From NCBI GenBank assembly GCA_023414355.1, contig JAEZOB010000010.1, positions 62,001-126,000 on the forward strand: a stretch of DNA of 64,000 nucleotides. Direction: 5' to 3'. This DNA is from Bacillota bacterium. Its GTDB lineage: Bacteria; Bacillota; Clostridia; Lachnospirales; Lachnospiraceae. This document shows, in pieces, positions 27,092 through 35,779 of the stretch. Positions within the stretch are counted from its first letter, which is position 1. Each line of letters opens with the position of its first letter. The position numbers and the translations under genes were made by a program. The notes under the pieces are model-generated. The model made no database searches, had not been told where the DNA came from, and saw nothing but the letters and a program-made list of their open reading frames with translations.

Positions 27092-27805
27092 TTAGTCCAG
27101 TTCCACTAGTCGTAATTCCGGGAAGCGTGAGTTGATAATTTCTGCCGTCAGGTTGATCCAGCTTTCGCATTGGTTCAGGATGATGGCATCCTGGGTTATG
27201 ACATTTCCAAGCTTTTGTAGTATCGCATCAGGATGATCTGTAAGCTCTATCTTCGTTTGAAATGGATATTGCTCCAACTCCTCCAACAGCTTCTGCTTCA
27301 GTCTTCCGGAATTGGATACCGGAGCATCCAGATATATTATAGCTTCTTCACAGCCCAGGTGTCTTAATTCCTCTCCGATCAGACGGATAGCTTCCCCTGT
27401 CTTATCAATCATACGATAGGTTCCGCGAAGACCGGCAAGATCACGCACAGTTTTGTCCATACAGCGAATTAGGGTCGAGTTTGAGAGTGCAACCTCCAGC
27501 GTGATGATCACATTAAACCCGTCGATGAACACCTGTTTTTGTGGATCTGTTCGGTTCAGCCGCTTCTTTTCACGAAATGCCAGCATCTCTTTATCTGCGG
27601 TCGCCCTGACAATTGCTATTCTCTGACGTTCCGAAAGCATATAGTGATTACCGACAAAGGTAGAGGCCGGCTTAATTTTATAGCCCTGCTCCAGAAGATA
27701 CAGGATATCCTTTTGAGCCCTACGCAACAGGAGAATGCTTTCCGTATTGAACTCCTTCTCATCTGTTGGGACATAACCCCTTCTACACTCTGACATGTCC
27801 GCCAT
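27092..27805 (-). CDS. DUF434/DUF5616-type protein of unknown function, PIN-like C-terminus
   Basis: About 237 residues. The N-terminal part (RRGYVPTDEKEFN to ATADKEMLAFREKKRL) matches the DUF434 pattern. The C-terminal half begins FIDGFNVIITLE and continues with IIYLDAPVSNSGRLKQ and GNVITQDAIILNQ, a spacing of acidic residues reminiscent of PIN/NYN nuclease folds (IDGxN start). Nuclease activity is inference only. Two starts are possible, 27805 and 27796, both after AAAGGAGGGG. It stands alone, divergent from the hydrolase at 28063. Confidence 0.7.
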   Translation of the reverse strand: MADMSECRRGYVPTDEKEFNTESILLLRRAQKDILYLLEQGYKIKPASTFVGNHYMLSERQRIAIVRATADKEMLAFREKKRLNRTDPQKQVFIDGFNVIITLEVALSNSTLIRCMDKTVRDLAGLRGTYRMIDKTGEAIRLIGEELRHLGCEEAIIYLDAPVSNSGRLKQKLLEELEQYPFQTKIELTDHPDAILQKLGNVITQDAIILNQCESWINLTAEIINSRFPELRLVELD

Positions 27806-27994
27806 CCCCTCCTTTCTATTCATACTACAGATAGTGATCTTTATTTCTTACTAATCATAAGGCCTTCTCAATCTCTTAAGCATATTATACCACAGCTTCA
27901 GATGGATATTACTCATTCCTAATGTCCCTACAGCGATCTCACAAGGGAGCAATCCGGTAGCCTTAACATTATTCTCCATAACTGCCAATATATG

Positions 27995-28023
27995 TTTACC
28001 TTTTCCATTATTTCATGTAAGAT
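27995..28023 (+). promoter_or_regulatory. Predicted promoter of the hydrolase-GNAT pair
   Basis: TTTACC (27995-28000) and TAAGAT (28018-28023) with a 17-bp spacer, 40 bp before the hydrolase ATG. Confidence 0.5.
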
Positions 28024-28062
28024 GAAATAGAGAGTATATAAGAATACGATTGGAGGCCAAGA

Positions 28063-28971
28063 ATGAAGTATGAAAATTTTACTATGAAAGAACATGGCTT
28101 TGTTGGCCATCTCGCAGAGCCTGAGGAGGGGAGTCGCAAAGCTGTTATCATAACGATGGGTGGAGAAAAAAGTATCCTTCCCGGAATTAAAATAGCAGAG
28201 CGCTTTGCTGACTCCGGCTTTTGTGGTCTATCCATGTCCTTATTTGGCGCGGAAGGTCTGCCTGACACGGTAGATCAAATTCCAATTGATATGTTTGAAC
28301 AAGCGATCAGGTATCTAAAGGAAGAAAAGAAAATGCAGTCTGTCAGTACCTATGGTGTGTCCATGGGATCGTTATTCGCAGCCCTTATAGCTAAATATAT
28401 CGAAGGAATTGATCATGTCATTTTAGTATCTCCCTCTCATGTCCCTTTTGAAGGTTCTCCCGATAAGAAGCATATGACAGGTCGTTCCTTTGCCACATGG
28501 AGAGGCGAGGATCTGCCTTTTGTAAAACCTGATTTCTCAAAAAAGAAAGCGACAAAATACTTCTATGATGCTGAGGCAGGAAGAAAAGTACTGGGTATGT
28601 GGATTGCTTACAGAGATGCATATCAAGATAAAGAATTAGAAGCTCTGGCAGATATCCACATTGAGGAACTTAACAGCAGAATTTTAATGATCGCTGGAAC
28701 CGGAGACGAAGCATGGCCATCTGATTACTCTGTGAAGTATTTATGTAAGCGGCTGCAAGAATCAGCTTATCCAAAGGATTATAAGGCCGTCATATACCCG
28801 AACGCAAGTCATCTGCTCGGTATGATGCCAAACAAAGAACGTAATCCGTGGCTGTATCGTTTCCTTCCAATGATAGGAATGATATATAAAAGTCTTGCAA
28901 TACATAAGAAGGATTGCTTGAAAGCAATGGAGGAGTCAGAAAAGGAAATTATTAATTGGCTTATTCAGTAG
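28063..28971 (+). CDS. Alpha/beta hydrolase (acyl-CoA thioesterase/BAAT C-terminal-like)
   Basis: A 302-residue cytoplasmic alpha/beta hydrolase. The nucleophile elbow is YGVSMGS (Ser100), and the later GTGDEAWPSDYS and NASHLLG segments supply plausible acid and His residues. The arrangement resembles the C-terminal domain of bile-acid-CoA:amino acid N-acyltransferase/acyl-CoA thioester hydrolases; the real substrate is unknown. GGAGG precedes the ATG by 6 nt. A GNAT gene follows after 48 bp. Confidence 0.8.
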   Translation: MKYENFTMKEHGFVGHLAEPEEGSRKAVIITMGGEKSILPGIKIAERFADSGFCGLSMSLFGAEGLPDTVDQIPIDMFEQAIRYLKEEKKMQSVSTYGVSMGSLFAALIAKYIEGIDHVILVSPSHVPFEGSPDKKHMTGRSFATWRGEDLPFVKPDFSKKKATKYFYDAEAGRKVLGMWIAYRDAYQDKELEALADIHIEELNSRILMIAGTGDEAWPSDYSVKYLCKRLQESAYPKDYKAVIYPNASHLLGMMPNKERNPWLYRFLPMIGMIYKSLAIHKKDCLKAMEESEKEIINWLIQ

Positions 28972-29019
28972 AATACTGCAATATTACTATTAAATATATT
29001 TTAACCAGGAGGCAGCAAT

Positions 29020-29583
29020 ATGGAAAACAAAGTATTTCCAACCATTGAAACAGACAGACTGCTATTACGTGAAATCACCTTAGCTGATGCGCCGGCTATT
29101 TATCAGTATCTTTCAGATAAAGATGTAATTAAGTACCTTGAAGGCTGTACGGATACTATTTCAGAAGCTGAAGAATATATCAATTGGATTTCTCAAACCT
29201 ATCAACAAGGAGCGGATATCCGCTGGGGTATTGTTGAGAAAAAAAGTAATAAACTGATTGGCGATTGTGGCCTTGGTCATATTAACGAACCGTTAAGACC
29301 TACCGAGCTCGGATATATTGTAGCTAAAGATTATTGGAATCGTGGATACATGTCAGAGGTGTTAAAAGGTATATTGGATTATGGCTTCAATCATCTGAAG
29401 CTTCACAGAATTCAAGGTTGGGCTCACTCTCAAAATATAGCTTCATGGAGAGTGATGACTAAGCATGGATTTATCAAAGAAGGTACTTTACGTGAGTATA
29501 TCTATGTATGGCATAAAGAGGAATTTATCGATGTTGATTTGTACAGTCTTCTTAGAAATGATTATACAGACGATAACAAGTAA
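29020..29583 (+). CDS. GNAT N-acetyltransferase, RimJ/RimL type
   Basis: 187-residue acetyl-CoA-dependent acyltransferase. It starts with the typical ETDRLLLREITLADAPAIYQYL, has the acetyl-CoA loop region ELGYIVAKDYWNRGYMSEVLKG, and ends with HSQNIASWRVMTKHGFIKEGTLREY. This subgroup acetylates ribosomal protein N-termini or small amines; the substrate cannot be told here. GGAGG lies upstream of its start and it probably shares a transcript with the hydrolase gene 48 bp before it. Confidence 0.88.
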   Translation: MENKVFPTIETDRLLLREITLADAPAIYQYLSDKDVIKYLEGCTDTISEAEEYINWISQTYQQGADIRWGIVEKKSNKLIGDCGLGHINEPLRPTELGYIVAKDYWNRGYMSEVLKGILDYGFNHLKLHRIQGWAHSQNIASWRVMTKHGFIKEGTLREYIYVWHKEEFIDVDLYSLLRNDYTDDNK

Positions 29584-29952
29584 TAAATGATACGAAATCA
29601 TTTGTATCATCATAGAGTATCGTTTACACAAATAATGATGTAATACAAAAAGCACTTAAAATCAGAGCTTACCGAACTATTTGGTAGGCTCTGATTTATT
29701 TTACATTTTTTTAGAGTATAGATAGCATCTGATAGAAGATTTTACGCAACTCCTGAAACTACCAGAAAATATCTTTTGAATTAAGTAGTATTTTCATTTG
29801 GCAGTAAAATTTAATCCTTCCGTTACATTATAATCGTTATACGGATCAGAATAATAAATAGCTTTGTTCTTGTGGTTTCCATAGAAATTAAGAAATGAAT
29901 AATGCACAGTTCAACTGCAAAGTGTTCATTTCATATGTAAGCTTATTTTTAA
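29584..29952. other. 369-bp intergenic region between convergent genes
   Basis: It contains a terminator (29658-29704). A 38-codon minus-strand open stretch (29794-29907) translates to a plausible-looking peptide tail (YGNHKNKAIYYSDPYNDYN and on) ending in TGA. It has no start or ribosome site and an in-frame stop just upstream, so it could be a decayed gene end or chance. Nothing else was recognised. Confidence 0.4.
29658..29704. terminator. Bidirectional terminator
   Basis: AAATCAGAGC (29658-29667) pairs with GCTCTGATTT (29688-29697), with an inner TACC/GGTA pairing, followed by TATTTTAC on the plus strand and preceded by an A-rich tract. It lies 75 bp after the GNAT stop. Confidence 0.75.
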
Positions 29953-30819
29953 TTAGTTCTGACCGATGGAAGCATTACATTTCAATTTGTTAATATAAAG
30001 CACAAAGAATATTATGCCTATCGTTGTTAATATAGCCGGGAAAGCAAGCATATCGTACCCGCCCTTAGTAATTTCCTTCATGCGTACATAGAATTCTGCG
30101 AAGCCCCAGGACAGGCAAACCATGATTGTCTTTATTAAGACAACCCCTGCTAAGATATTTCCAAAAGGCTTGCTTCGTATCAACAGGGTGGCTGTAATAA
30201 TAATCGAAGGAAAAACTATTCCCAAGTCTAAAATATATACTCCATAAGTAGCTTGCGGTATATGCCTTGAAATATCCGGAAGCATTCTCATTATCCATGC
30301 AAAGCCCATCATGAAAACAATAAAATATAAAAAAATGCTAATAGAGTTACGTGAAGCTTTCGGCATCGAGGTTCTTATGATCAGTTCAGCCGAGAAGCTT
30401 AAAAGCCCATAAACTACACTGTATATCGATAAGCTGAATATTATAAGATAAATGAGATAAATTGATGTATATTGTCCATGGATTAAGTAAAGGCCATACC
30501 CATAAAAGAAGTATCCTGCTAGTCCAAGCATCGTTATGAAAACCTTATAATCAGGCCTTTTCAGAAACAAAACAGATAGCAGTACCAAAAGAAGCGCAAG
30601 TGGTACAGAGATAATATCCTGTGCTACTGAACCAGCTGACATAAATTCTGTAATTGTACCTGTTGATACTACATCCTTATAAATACGTTCAATCAATATA
30701 CCAGCAAGACTCGCAAACAAAACTAAAACTGATAAGATAAGAGTCATAATAGCAGTAACTCTACTTCTGTTCCTGTTTAATCCATACTCAGCTCCACCGA
30801 ATTTTCCCTCCAATTTCAT
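29953..30819 (-). CDS. Multi-pass membrane protein of unknown function
   Basis: A 288-residue protein with about eight hydrophobic segments (for example LILSVLVLFASLAGILI, IISVPLALLLVLLSVLFL, ILTTIGIIFFVLYINKL) and short polar loops. I do not recognise a catalytic or transport motif. It begins with a charged N-terminus MKLEGKFGGAEYGLNRNRSR and is flanked by the convergent GNAT gene and, 113 bp upstream, by the GNAT/hydrolase fusion gene on the same strand. Whether it shares that operon is unclear. Confidence 0.75.
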   Translation of the reverse strand: MKLEGKFGGAEYGLNRNRSRVTAIMTLILSVLVLFASLAGILIERIYKDVVSTGTITEFMSAGSVAQDIISVPLALLLVLLSVLFLKRPDYKVFITMLGLAGYFFYGYGLYLIHGQYTSIYLIYLIIFSLSIYSVVYGLLSFSAELIIRTSMPKASRNSISIFLYFIVFMMGFAWIMRMLPDISRHIPQATYGVYILDLGIVFPSIIITATLLIRSKPFGNILAGVVLIKTIMVCLSWGFAEFYVRMKEITKGGYDMLAFPAILTTIGIIFFVLYINKLKCNASIGQN

Positions 30820-30932
30820 ATCAATTACCCTCCCTTAACCATCTTTTTGTAAAGTAGTTTCTTAATGCATTTAATCCATCTACCGTCAACTCTTATTATA
30901 TCGCTCTTTCATATTTATCCTTTTTAAACAGC

Positions 30933-32078
30933 CTATTTCATTTTTATCCATTGATCCAGAAAGTTCATTTGTTCCTTTGTGTGGAACCAATGTTCACCCT
31001 CTTCCAAAACTGTCAGTTCTGCATCATGCATTTTGGCAAATTCACTCACAGTTTCCATGGACGTAAGATGATCCTTTTCTCCATATAGAATCTTTGTAGG
31101 AACCTTCCATTTTATTGGATTCTTTCTCACATAAGTCAGATATTCCCATGACAGATCTTCGCCAAACTCTGTTGTAATAACACCTCTTTTTTGGAGCTCA
31201 TTCTCCGTCACATTTGCCCATTTCATCATGTCCTGTATCAATTTTTCCATATTTAGGATGGGAGATATGAAAAATGCTTTTTCTATCTTGTCAGCAGACA
31301 ATGCATTCATTGAAAAAAACGCACCGATGCTATTCGCAACGAGAATGATATGCTTGTATTTTTTGATTAGAACATTTACTTCTGAAATGATCTCTTCCTT
31401 CGCCTCCCAGGGCGTAGCCGTCTTATAATCCAGTCCAAAGCAATCACATTCTGGAAATAATGCCTTATAGTGCTCAGCTTCTGCTGCGCTACCGCCTTTA
31501 CCATGAATATATAAAACCACGCTCTTTTCATTCAATCCCTTATTTTGACTCCACTGCTCCTTGGTAAGCTTTGTGAAATGCTCTGTCCTTATGTCCCCCA
31601 TCAGCCGGCATGGTTTATCTTTTTCTGTATGATGATAAACGAATCCACATTTTTCTTGACATCGTTTCGATTTCTCATTGCCGTCATAATAGCCACACCA
31701 CATTGCCGAACATCCCAAATCCTCAAAAACATGTTTCTGCAATCTACTTACAGCCTCAGGAATCAGTCCTTGTCCCCAGTAAGGTACCCCTATCCAATAA
31801 CCGATCTCTATTTCATCAGCAGATACCTCGGTGTGTGACTGCATCGGTGGAATAAGTGCTATGCTTCCTATTGCCCTATTATCTTCCTTCAAACACACTG
31901 CATAAGTTTCCTCGGCAGATAACACTTTTTTAATAATCTCTCTGCTATTCTCGATACTGGTATGGATTGGCCAACCGGCAATAGGACCTATCTTTGGGTT
32001 CTTTGCATATTCATATAACTCTGTAGCATCTGTTTCCTTCCACGGACGAAGTATCAAACGTTCTGTTGTAAATTCCAT
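30933..32078 (-). CDS. Fusion protein: GNAT acetyltransferase plus alpha/beta hydrolase
   Basis: A 381-residue protein with two distinct domains. Residues 1-175 are a RimJ/RimL-type GNAT (MEFTTERLILRPWKETDATE; acetyl-CoA region IGYWIGVPYWGQGLIPEAV at 92-110). Residues about 184-381 form a small alpha/beta hydrolase beginning KSVVLYIHGKGGS, with a nucleophile elbow ANSIG (Ser250) and likely triad partners D336 (GEKDHLT) and H363 (EGEHWFH). No stop or frameshift separates the domains. It lies 4 bp after the TetR gene and is therefore probably controlled by it. Substrate unknown. Confidence 0.85.
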   Translation of the reverse strand: MEFTTERLILRPWKETDATELYEYAKNPKIGPIAGWPIHTSIENSREIIKKVLSAEETYAVCLKEDNRAIGSIALIPPMQSHTEVSADEIEIGYWIGVPYWGQGLIPEAVSRLQKHVFEDLGCSAMWCGYYDGNEKSKRCQEKCGFVYHHTEKDKPCRLMGDIRTEHFTKLTKEQWSQNKGLNEKSVVLYIHGKGGSAAEAEHYKALFPECDCFGLDYKTATPWEAKEEIISEVNVLIKKYKHIILVANSIGAFFSMNALSADKIEKAFFISPILNMEKLIQDMMKWANVTENELQKRGVITTEFGEDLSWEYLTYVRKNPIKWKVPTKILYGEKDHLTSMETVSEFAKMHDAELTVLEEGEHWFHTKEQMNFLDQWIKMK

Positions 32079-32082
32079 TGCT

Positions 32083-32655
32083 TTATTTCTCCTTAATAAG
32101 TTGTTTTTTAATATATAAGATAATTGATTCTATTGTTTCAGGCTTCATTGTTACAATCCTACTCCACATCCGTACGCCCTGATATACATACAGAATTATG
32201 TTTACATTCTCTATAATATTTACATTATTAAATTCGCCTCTCGAAATACCATATTCAATCAAAGCCTTCCACTTTTCTTCTCCGATCAAATTAAAATGAT
32301 CCATAATCTCACGGCCAGTACTCCCTGCATATTCATACATCGCCAGACTCAAGGAATCCTCAGGGTGATACATTTCATCTTTTATAAGGATAAGCGCATT
32401 ATTTAAAATATCTGTTGCTGAAATACCTCTCTCCATTTCCTCAAAAAAATTCATGGCGCCTTTTTGATTTATTTTTTCAAGAATGGCTTCAAACACTTCT
32501 TTTATGCATGAAAAATGGCTATATAATCCACCTCTACTAAGGCCTGTTGCTATGCAGATATCCTTCATTGTTATAGAATTAAAGCCATTCTTTGCAAAGA
32601 GCTCATAGGACTTTTCCAGGATATATGCCCGCGTTTTCTCCTTTTTTGAATACAC
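32083..32655 (-). CDS. TetR-family transcriptional regulator
   Basis: 190-residue repressor with an N-terminal helix-turn-helix (MYSKKEKTRAYILEKSYELF, then TMKDICIATGLSRGGLYSHF) and a variable C-terminal ligand-binding domain. It is the first gene of an operon with the GNAT/hydrolase fusion, 4 bp apart. Two copies of a GACAC-type palindrome lie over a consensus promoter just upstream, so autorepression released by a small molecule is the natural model (inference). Confidence 0.92.
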   Translation of the reverse strand: MYSKKEKTRAYILEKSYELFAKNGFNSITMKDICIATGLSRGGLYSHFSCIKEVFEAILEKINQKGAMNFFEEMERGISATDILNNALILIKDEMYHPEDSLSLAMYEYAGSTGREIMDHFNLIGEEKWKALIEYGISRGEFNNVNIIENVNIILYVYQGVRMWSRIVTMKPETIESIILYIKKQLIKEK

Positions 32656-32678
32656 AATCTAACCTTCTTTCTATTTTA

Positions 32679-32715
32679 GACACGTGTGTCGATTCTTATT
32701 ATAGACACATGTGTC
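32679..32715 (-). promoter_or_regulatory. Paired TetR operators
   Basis: Two 12-bp palindromes, GACACGTGTGTC (32679-32690) and GACACATGTGTC (32704-32715), occur in the same context TAGACAC(A/G)TGTGTCGATT and are 25 bp apart start to start. One fills part of the -35/-10 spacer and the other lies just downstream of the -10, an arrangement suited to blocking RNA polymerase. Confidence 0.8.
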
Positions 32716-32726
32716 GATTTTGTCAA
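32698..32726 (-). promoter_or_regulatory. Perfect-consensus promoter of the tetR-fusion operon
   Basis: Minus-strand TTGACA (32721-32726), exactly 17 bp, then TATAAT (32698-32703). Both hexamers match the sigma-A consensus perfectly, so transcription should be strong unless repressed. Confidence 0.85.
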
Positions 32727-33005
32727 CACACTAAATTGTGATTTTGTAAAACAAATCCCATCTTGAGTATTGCACTGCTTAACTGCTCCATTTTCATGGG
32801 AAATCATCGTTTTACTTTTAATCTCCTTCAGGCGCGATAGAAGTTATAACGCTATACTAAATACAAATATGCAGTTGTAATTATTTTACATATTTCAAAG
32901 CAAAAATAGTGGTTCTAAATAAATAACATGTTATTGGTTCTTATAAAGAACCAATTCATAAACTATGATCATTATATGAAAACAAATGCTATGGAGGATC
33001 TATTT

Positions 33006-34001
33006 ATGATGAAACGAACACTTGGTAAATCAGGTATTGAAGTCAGTTCTCTAGGTTTAGGCTGTTGGCCAATAGGAGGACCGATGTATTCCAGTGACGG
33101 AACACTGGTTGGATTTGATACTGTGAATGATGAAGAATCAGAAAAAGCATTACTAACAGCATTAGACCTAGGTATCACATTTTTTGATACCTCCAGTGTG
33201 TATGGCTGTGGTCATAGTGAAAGACTTCTGGGAAAAGCGTTCTCCCACCAGAGAGACAAGGTAGTCTTAGCGACTAAGTTTGGGGGTATCTTTGATGAAG
33301 AGACAAGAACTTGCTTAGGTAATAGTGTAGCTCCTGACTTTATCCGTCAGTCCTGTGAGGATTCCTTAAGAAGGTTAAATACAGACTATATTGATTTGTT
33401 TCAATGTCATGAATGGTATGTTCCATTGGAACAAGCAGGAAGTGTTTTAGAAACTCTGGACAAATTAAAAGAAGAAGGTAAAATAAGAGCATATGGTTGG
33501 AGTACTGATCATCCGGATTTAATTGACTTTTTTGTAAAGAACACCAATGGCTGCGCGATTCAACATCAATTCAACGTCTTCATCAATGCAGATGGGATTT
33601 TGGAAACCTGTGATGCTTATGATATGGCCAGTATCAACCGTTCTCCACTGGCAATGGGGTTATTAAGCGGCAAATACACCAGCACCTCTGAAGCCTTAAT
33701 TGGTGATATTCGTGCAAATAATATAGATTGGAATTTCTACTATCAGAATGGTAAGGTTAATCCGGTTCTTATAGATCGATTAGCTCAAATCAAGGAGATA
33801 CTAACCTCAGACGGAAGATCTTTGGTTCAAGGTGCACTCGGCTGGTTATGGGCAAAAAGCAATCGAACCCTTCCAATTCCCGGATTTAGAACCGTAAAGC
33901 AGGTGGAAGGGCTGGCAATGGCTATGACATTTGGTCCTCTTACGAAAAATCAGGTGGAACAGGTTGATAGCATCATTGATAAGATTCGTATTGTGGAATA
34001 G
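33006..34001 (+). CDS. Aldo/keto reductase
   Basis: NADPH-dependent oxidoreductase of the AKR superfamily, 331 residues. It begins MMKRTLGKSGIEVSSLGLGCW; the catalytic tetrad is visible as FFDTSSVYG (Asp and Tyr), ATKFGG (Lys) and FQCHEW (His), and the C-terminal cofactor segment includes IPGFRTVKQVEG. The ATG at 33006 is 8 nt after GGAGG; an upstream in-frame ATG at 32928 lacks a ribosome site. It is monocistronic, and a bidirectional terminator follows. Substrate unknown. Confidence 0.9.
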   Translation: MMKRTLGKSGIEVSSLGLGCWPIGGPMYSSDGTLVGFDTVNDEESEKALLTALDLGITFFDTSSVYGCGHSERLLGKAFSHQRDKVVLATKFGGIFDEETRTCLGNSVAPDFIRQSCEDSLRRLNTDYIDLFQCHEWYVPLEQAGSVLETLDKLKEEGKIRAYGWSTDHPDLIDFFVKNTNGCAIQHQFNVFINADGILETCDAYDMASINRSPLAMGLLSGKYTSTSEALIGDIRANNIDWNFYYQNGKVNPVLIDRLAQIKEILTSDGRSLVQGALGWLWAKSNRTLPIPGFRTVKQVEGLAMAMTFGPLTKNQVEQVDSIIDKIRIVE

Positions 34002-34091
34002 TAAATGAGATACCCTGTTGAGTACCCCTAAAAATAAAACAAACATGAGAAGACGGTATGATATAGGCAGAATTATTTTCTTACCCCTTGC

Positions 34092-34147
34092 GACAAATTT
34101 TACCCCAGGGATAGCATATCATTGTATGATCCCTGGGGTAAATTTCT
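34092..34147. terminator. Strong bidirectional terminator
   Basis: AAATTTTACCCCAGGGAT pairs with ATCCCTGGGGTAAATTT around a short loop, with T-rich sequence on both sides in the respective orientation. It separates the convergent aldo/keto reductase and nitroreductase genes. Confidence 0.85.
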
Positions 34148-34202
34148 TATTTCACCAAAGCAATTGGAATAATGCATATTTTAGTCGGTTCTTCTTCAAC
34201 AC

Positions 34203-34871
34203 TCACGCCCACTCAAAATTTTCTTTCCCTGCACCTTTTTCGAAACAATACTTCACAATCCCCTTTTCGATATTGGTATATACACCATGTTCGCAGTTGA
34301 TAGCAACCTTACTTCCATTCCCTTTCAGAACAAATACCTGTTTGTTCATTGCTGTAGGTGCAAGAAGGGCTGCCTGAACCCCTTTTACAAACCACTCTGG
34401 TGCTGTCCCCTTATATTCACTTACTTCCTCAATATTTTTGGACTTGTGTGGCTTACCATTACTTGCTCCATAACCTAAGGCAAGGATGCTTGCTACTTTT
34501 CCTTTGAATGATGCCTGCATCATATTCGTTATTTTCTCTTTATTAAAGGTACCACCAACCCACCAGGAATTTAAACCTAACTGCTGCGCCAGTAGTGCCA
34601 AATCCATACCACAATAACCTAACTTCTCCTCTAAATCATTTGTCTCATTTCCCGCCAAAATAAGGTAATTTCTAACTCCCCTGGTCATAAACAATTTTGC
34701 AAAACCACCAAATGCATCTTTGTTCTCTGTGATGAGTTTCATGCTAAGTCCATATTCTTTATTCAGCTCATTGATCCGTTTTTTAATCATCTCCAGAATT
34801 TCACCAGATATCTTCTTGTCTGTATATTTTCTTACTGTGTGACGTTTCTCCATTGCTTCTATTGTATTCAT
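34203..34871 (-). CDS. Nitroreductase-family FMN oxidoreductase
   Basis: 222-residue member of the nitroreductase fold. It starts with the typical MNTIEAMEKRHTVRKYTDKKI (FMN-phosphate Arg/His region), has GYCGMDLALLAQQLGLNSWWVGGTFN, and a late segment ALLAPTAMNKQVF. The order of segments (the APTAMNKQ motif near the C-terminus) resembles the TM1586-like nitroreductase subgroup. It lies 52 bp after a TetR gene and is probably regulated by it. Substrate unknown. Confidence 0.85.
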   Translation of the reverse strand: MNTIEAMEKRHTVRKYTDKKISGEILEMIKKRINELNKEYGLSMKLITENKDAFGGFAKLFMTRGVRNYLILAGNETNDLEEKLGYCGMDLALLAQQLGLNSWWVGGTFNKEKITNMMQASFKGKVASILALGYGASNGKPHKSKNIEEVSEYKGTAPEWFVKGVQAALLAPTAMNKQVFVLKGNGSKVAINCEHGVYTNIEKGIVKYCFEKGAGKENFEWA

Positions 34872-34923
34872 TTATTTTCTCCCTCTTAATAGCTTAAATT
34901 CTTCTTGCTCTTTCAACTAGTTT

Positions 34924-35508
34924 TTAAGACAGCACCAGTTTTTTTAAGATAATTTTTTCTGTAAGAGCTCCCCAATCTCCGCTGTATTGAAACCCTTTCA
35001 TATTAGCCATAGCTGCTAACCCATGCACTGCCGCCCACATAATAATCAAGTTATCATGATACTCGGACTCCGCTATCTGATTCATCTCCATGCATTTGAT
35101 CGCATTCTGTTTAAAAATGCAAAAGGGTTCAAACCCCGAATCAAATTTTGCTTCGGTCAATATGATATTACAGTCTTCTGTGTCATATATAAACGAAAAG
35201 TAATGCGGATTCTCTGCAAAGAAGGCAACATAAGCTCTGCCCATGTTTAATGTAGCTGCTTCGATTGGTCCCATCTTGGCAGCCTCACATAATGCATCAG
35301 AGAATTTTCTTGTAACATAGTCCTTCATCGCTGTTAACAATGCATCCACCGTGGGATAATGATTATAACAGGCGGTAGGTGAGACGCCGATTCTTTTCAC
35401 CAGCTTTCGCAACGAAAATCCTACTCTCCCCTCCTCATGAAGCAGCCTTAAGCCTTCCTCAAGCAGTTCAATTTGTAAATTCCCATGATGATATGGTCGT
35501 TCTTTCAA
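34924..35508 (-). CDS. TetR-family transcriptional regulator
   Basis: About 194 residues. The N-terminus KERPYHHGNLQIELLEEGLRLL with FSLRKLVKRIGVSPTACYNHY is a classic TetR helix-turn-helix, followed by a TetR C-terminal-like domain (NPHYFSFIYDTED). The open frame extends to 35613, but that extension contains a promoter, so I place the start at TTG 35508 (LKERPYHHGNL). GGAAGG and GGTGAT upstream could serve as ribosome sites. It precedes the nitroreductase gene in one transcript. Confidence 0.85.
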   Translation of the reverse strand: MKERPYHHGNLQIELLEEGLRLLHEEGRVGFSLRKLVKRIGVSPTACYNHYPTVDALLTAMKDYVTRKFSDALCEAAKMGPIEAATLNMGRAYVAFFAENPHYFSFIYDTEDCNIILTEAKFDSGFEPFCIFKQNAIKCMEMNQIAESEYHDNLIIMWAAVHGLAAMANMKGFQYSGDWGALTEKIILKKLVLS

Positions 35509-35572
35509 TCTATCACCGTACCTTCCTTCTCCCAGCTTAATTATTGATTCTATTGCAATGTTTACAGTTGTT

Positions 35573-35601
35573 AATATATCACAGATGTTAACATGTGTCA
35601 A
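35573..35601 (-). promoter_or_regulatory. Promoter of the tetR-nitroreductase operon
   Basis: Minus-strand TTGACA (35596-35601), 17 bp, TATATT (35573-35578). The spacer holds repeats of TGTTGACA/TGTTAACA and TTAACA motifs that could be TetR sites. Confidence 0.7.
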
Positions 35602-35626
35602 CATTAAATACATTCATTATTTGTAA

Positions 35627-35720
35627 TCGCACCACTTTCATAAGAAACCAGCGTGACACTATTGATTTTCTCCATTCTCTTCAGCAGCTCCGGATGAGGA
35701 GGCCCATACCAATTCATTCC
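35627..35720 (-). pseudogene. Duplicated 3' fragment of comEC
   Basis: The minus strand translates to a stretch beginning NWYGPPHPELLKRMEKINS and ending SYESGAIT. The C-terminus of intact ComEC (37463-39898) reads NWYGHPHPELLKRLENINS and ends SYESGAIT before its final 19 residues. The nucleotide sequences are likewise nearly identical. The fragment has no start, no domain and no continuation, so it is a remnant. It is in the same orientation as comEC, so the MarR and EFR1 genes lie between two direct copies of the comEC end. Confidence 0.8.
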
Positions 35721-35779
35721 CATTCTCCTTGAACTTGCCTAAATTCAGGTATTAACAAAGAATAATTCGTACTCACTTT

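Noticed and set aside
35509..35613. N-terminal 35-residue extension of the TetR protein
   Set aside because: The stretch contains a good promoter and repeats, so it is probably upstream DNA; TTG 35508 fits the family start.
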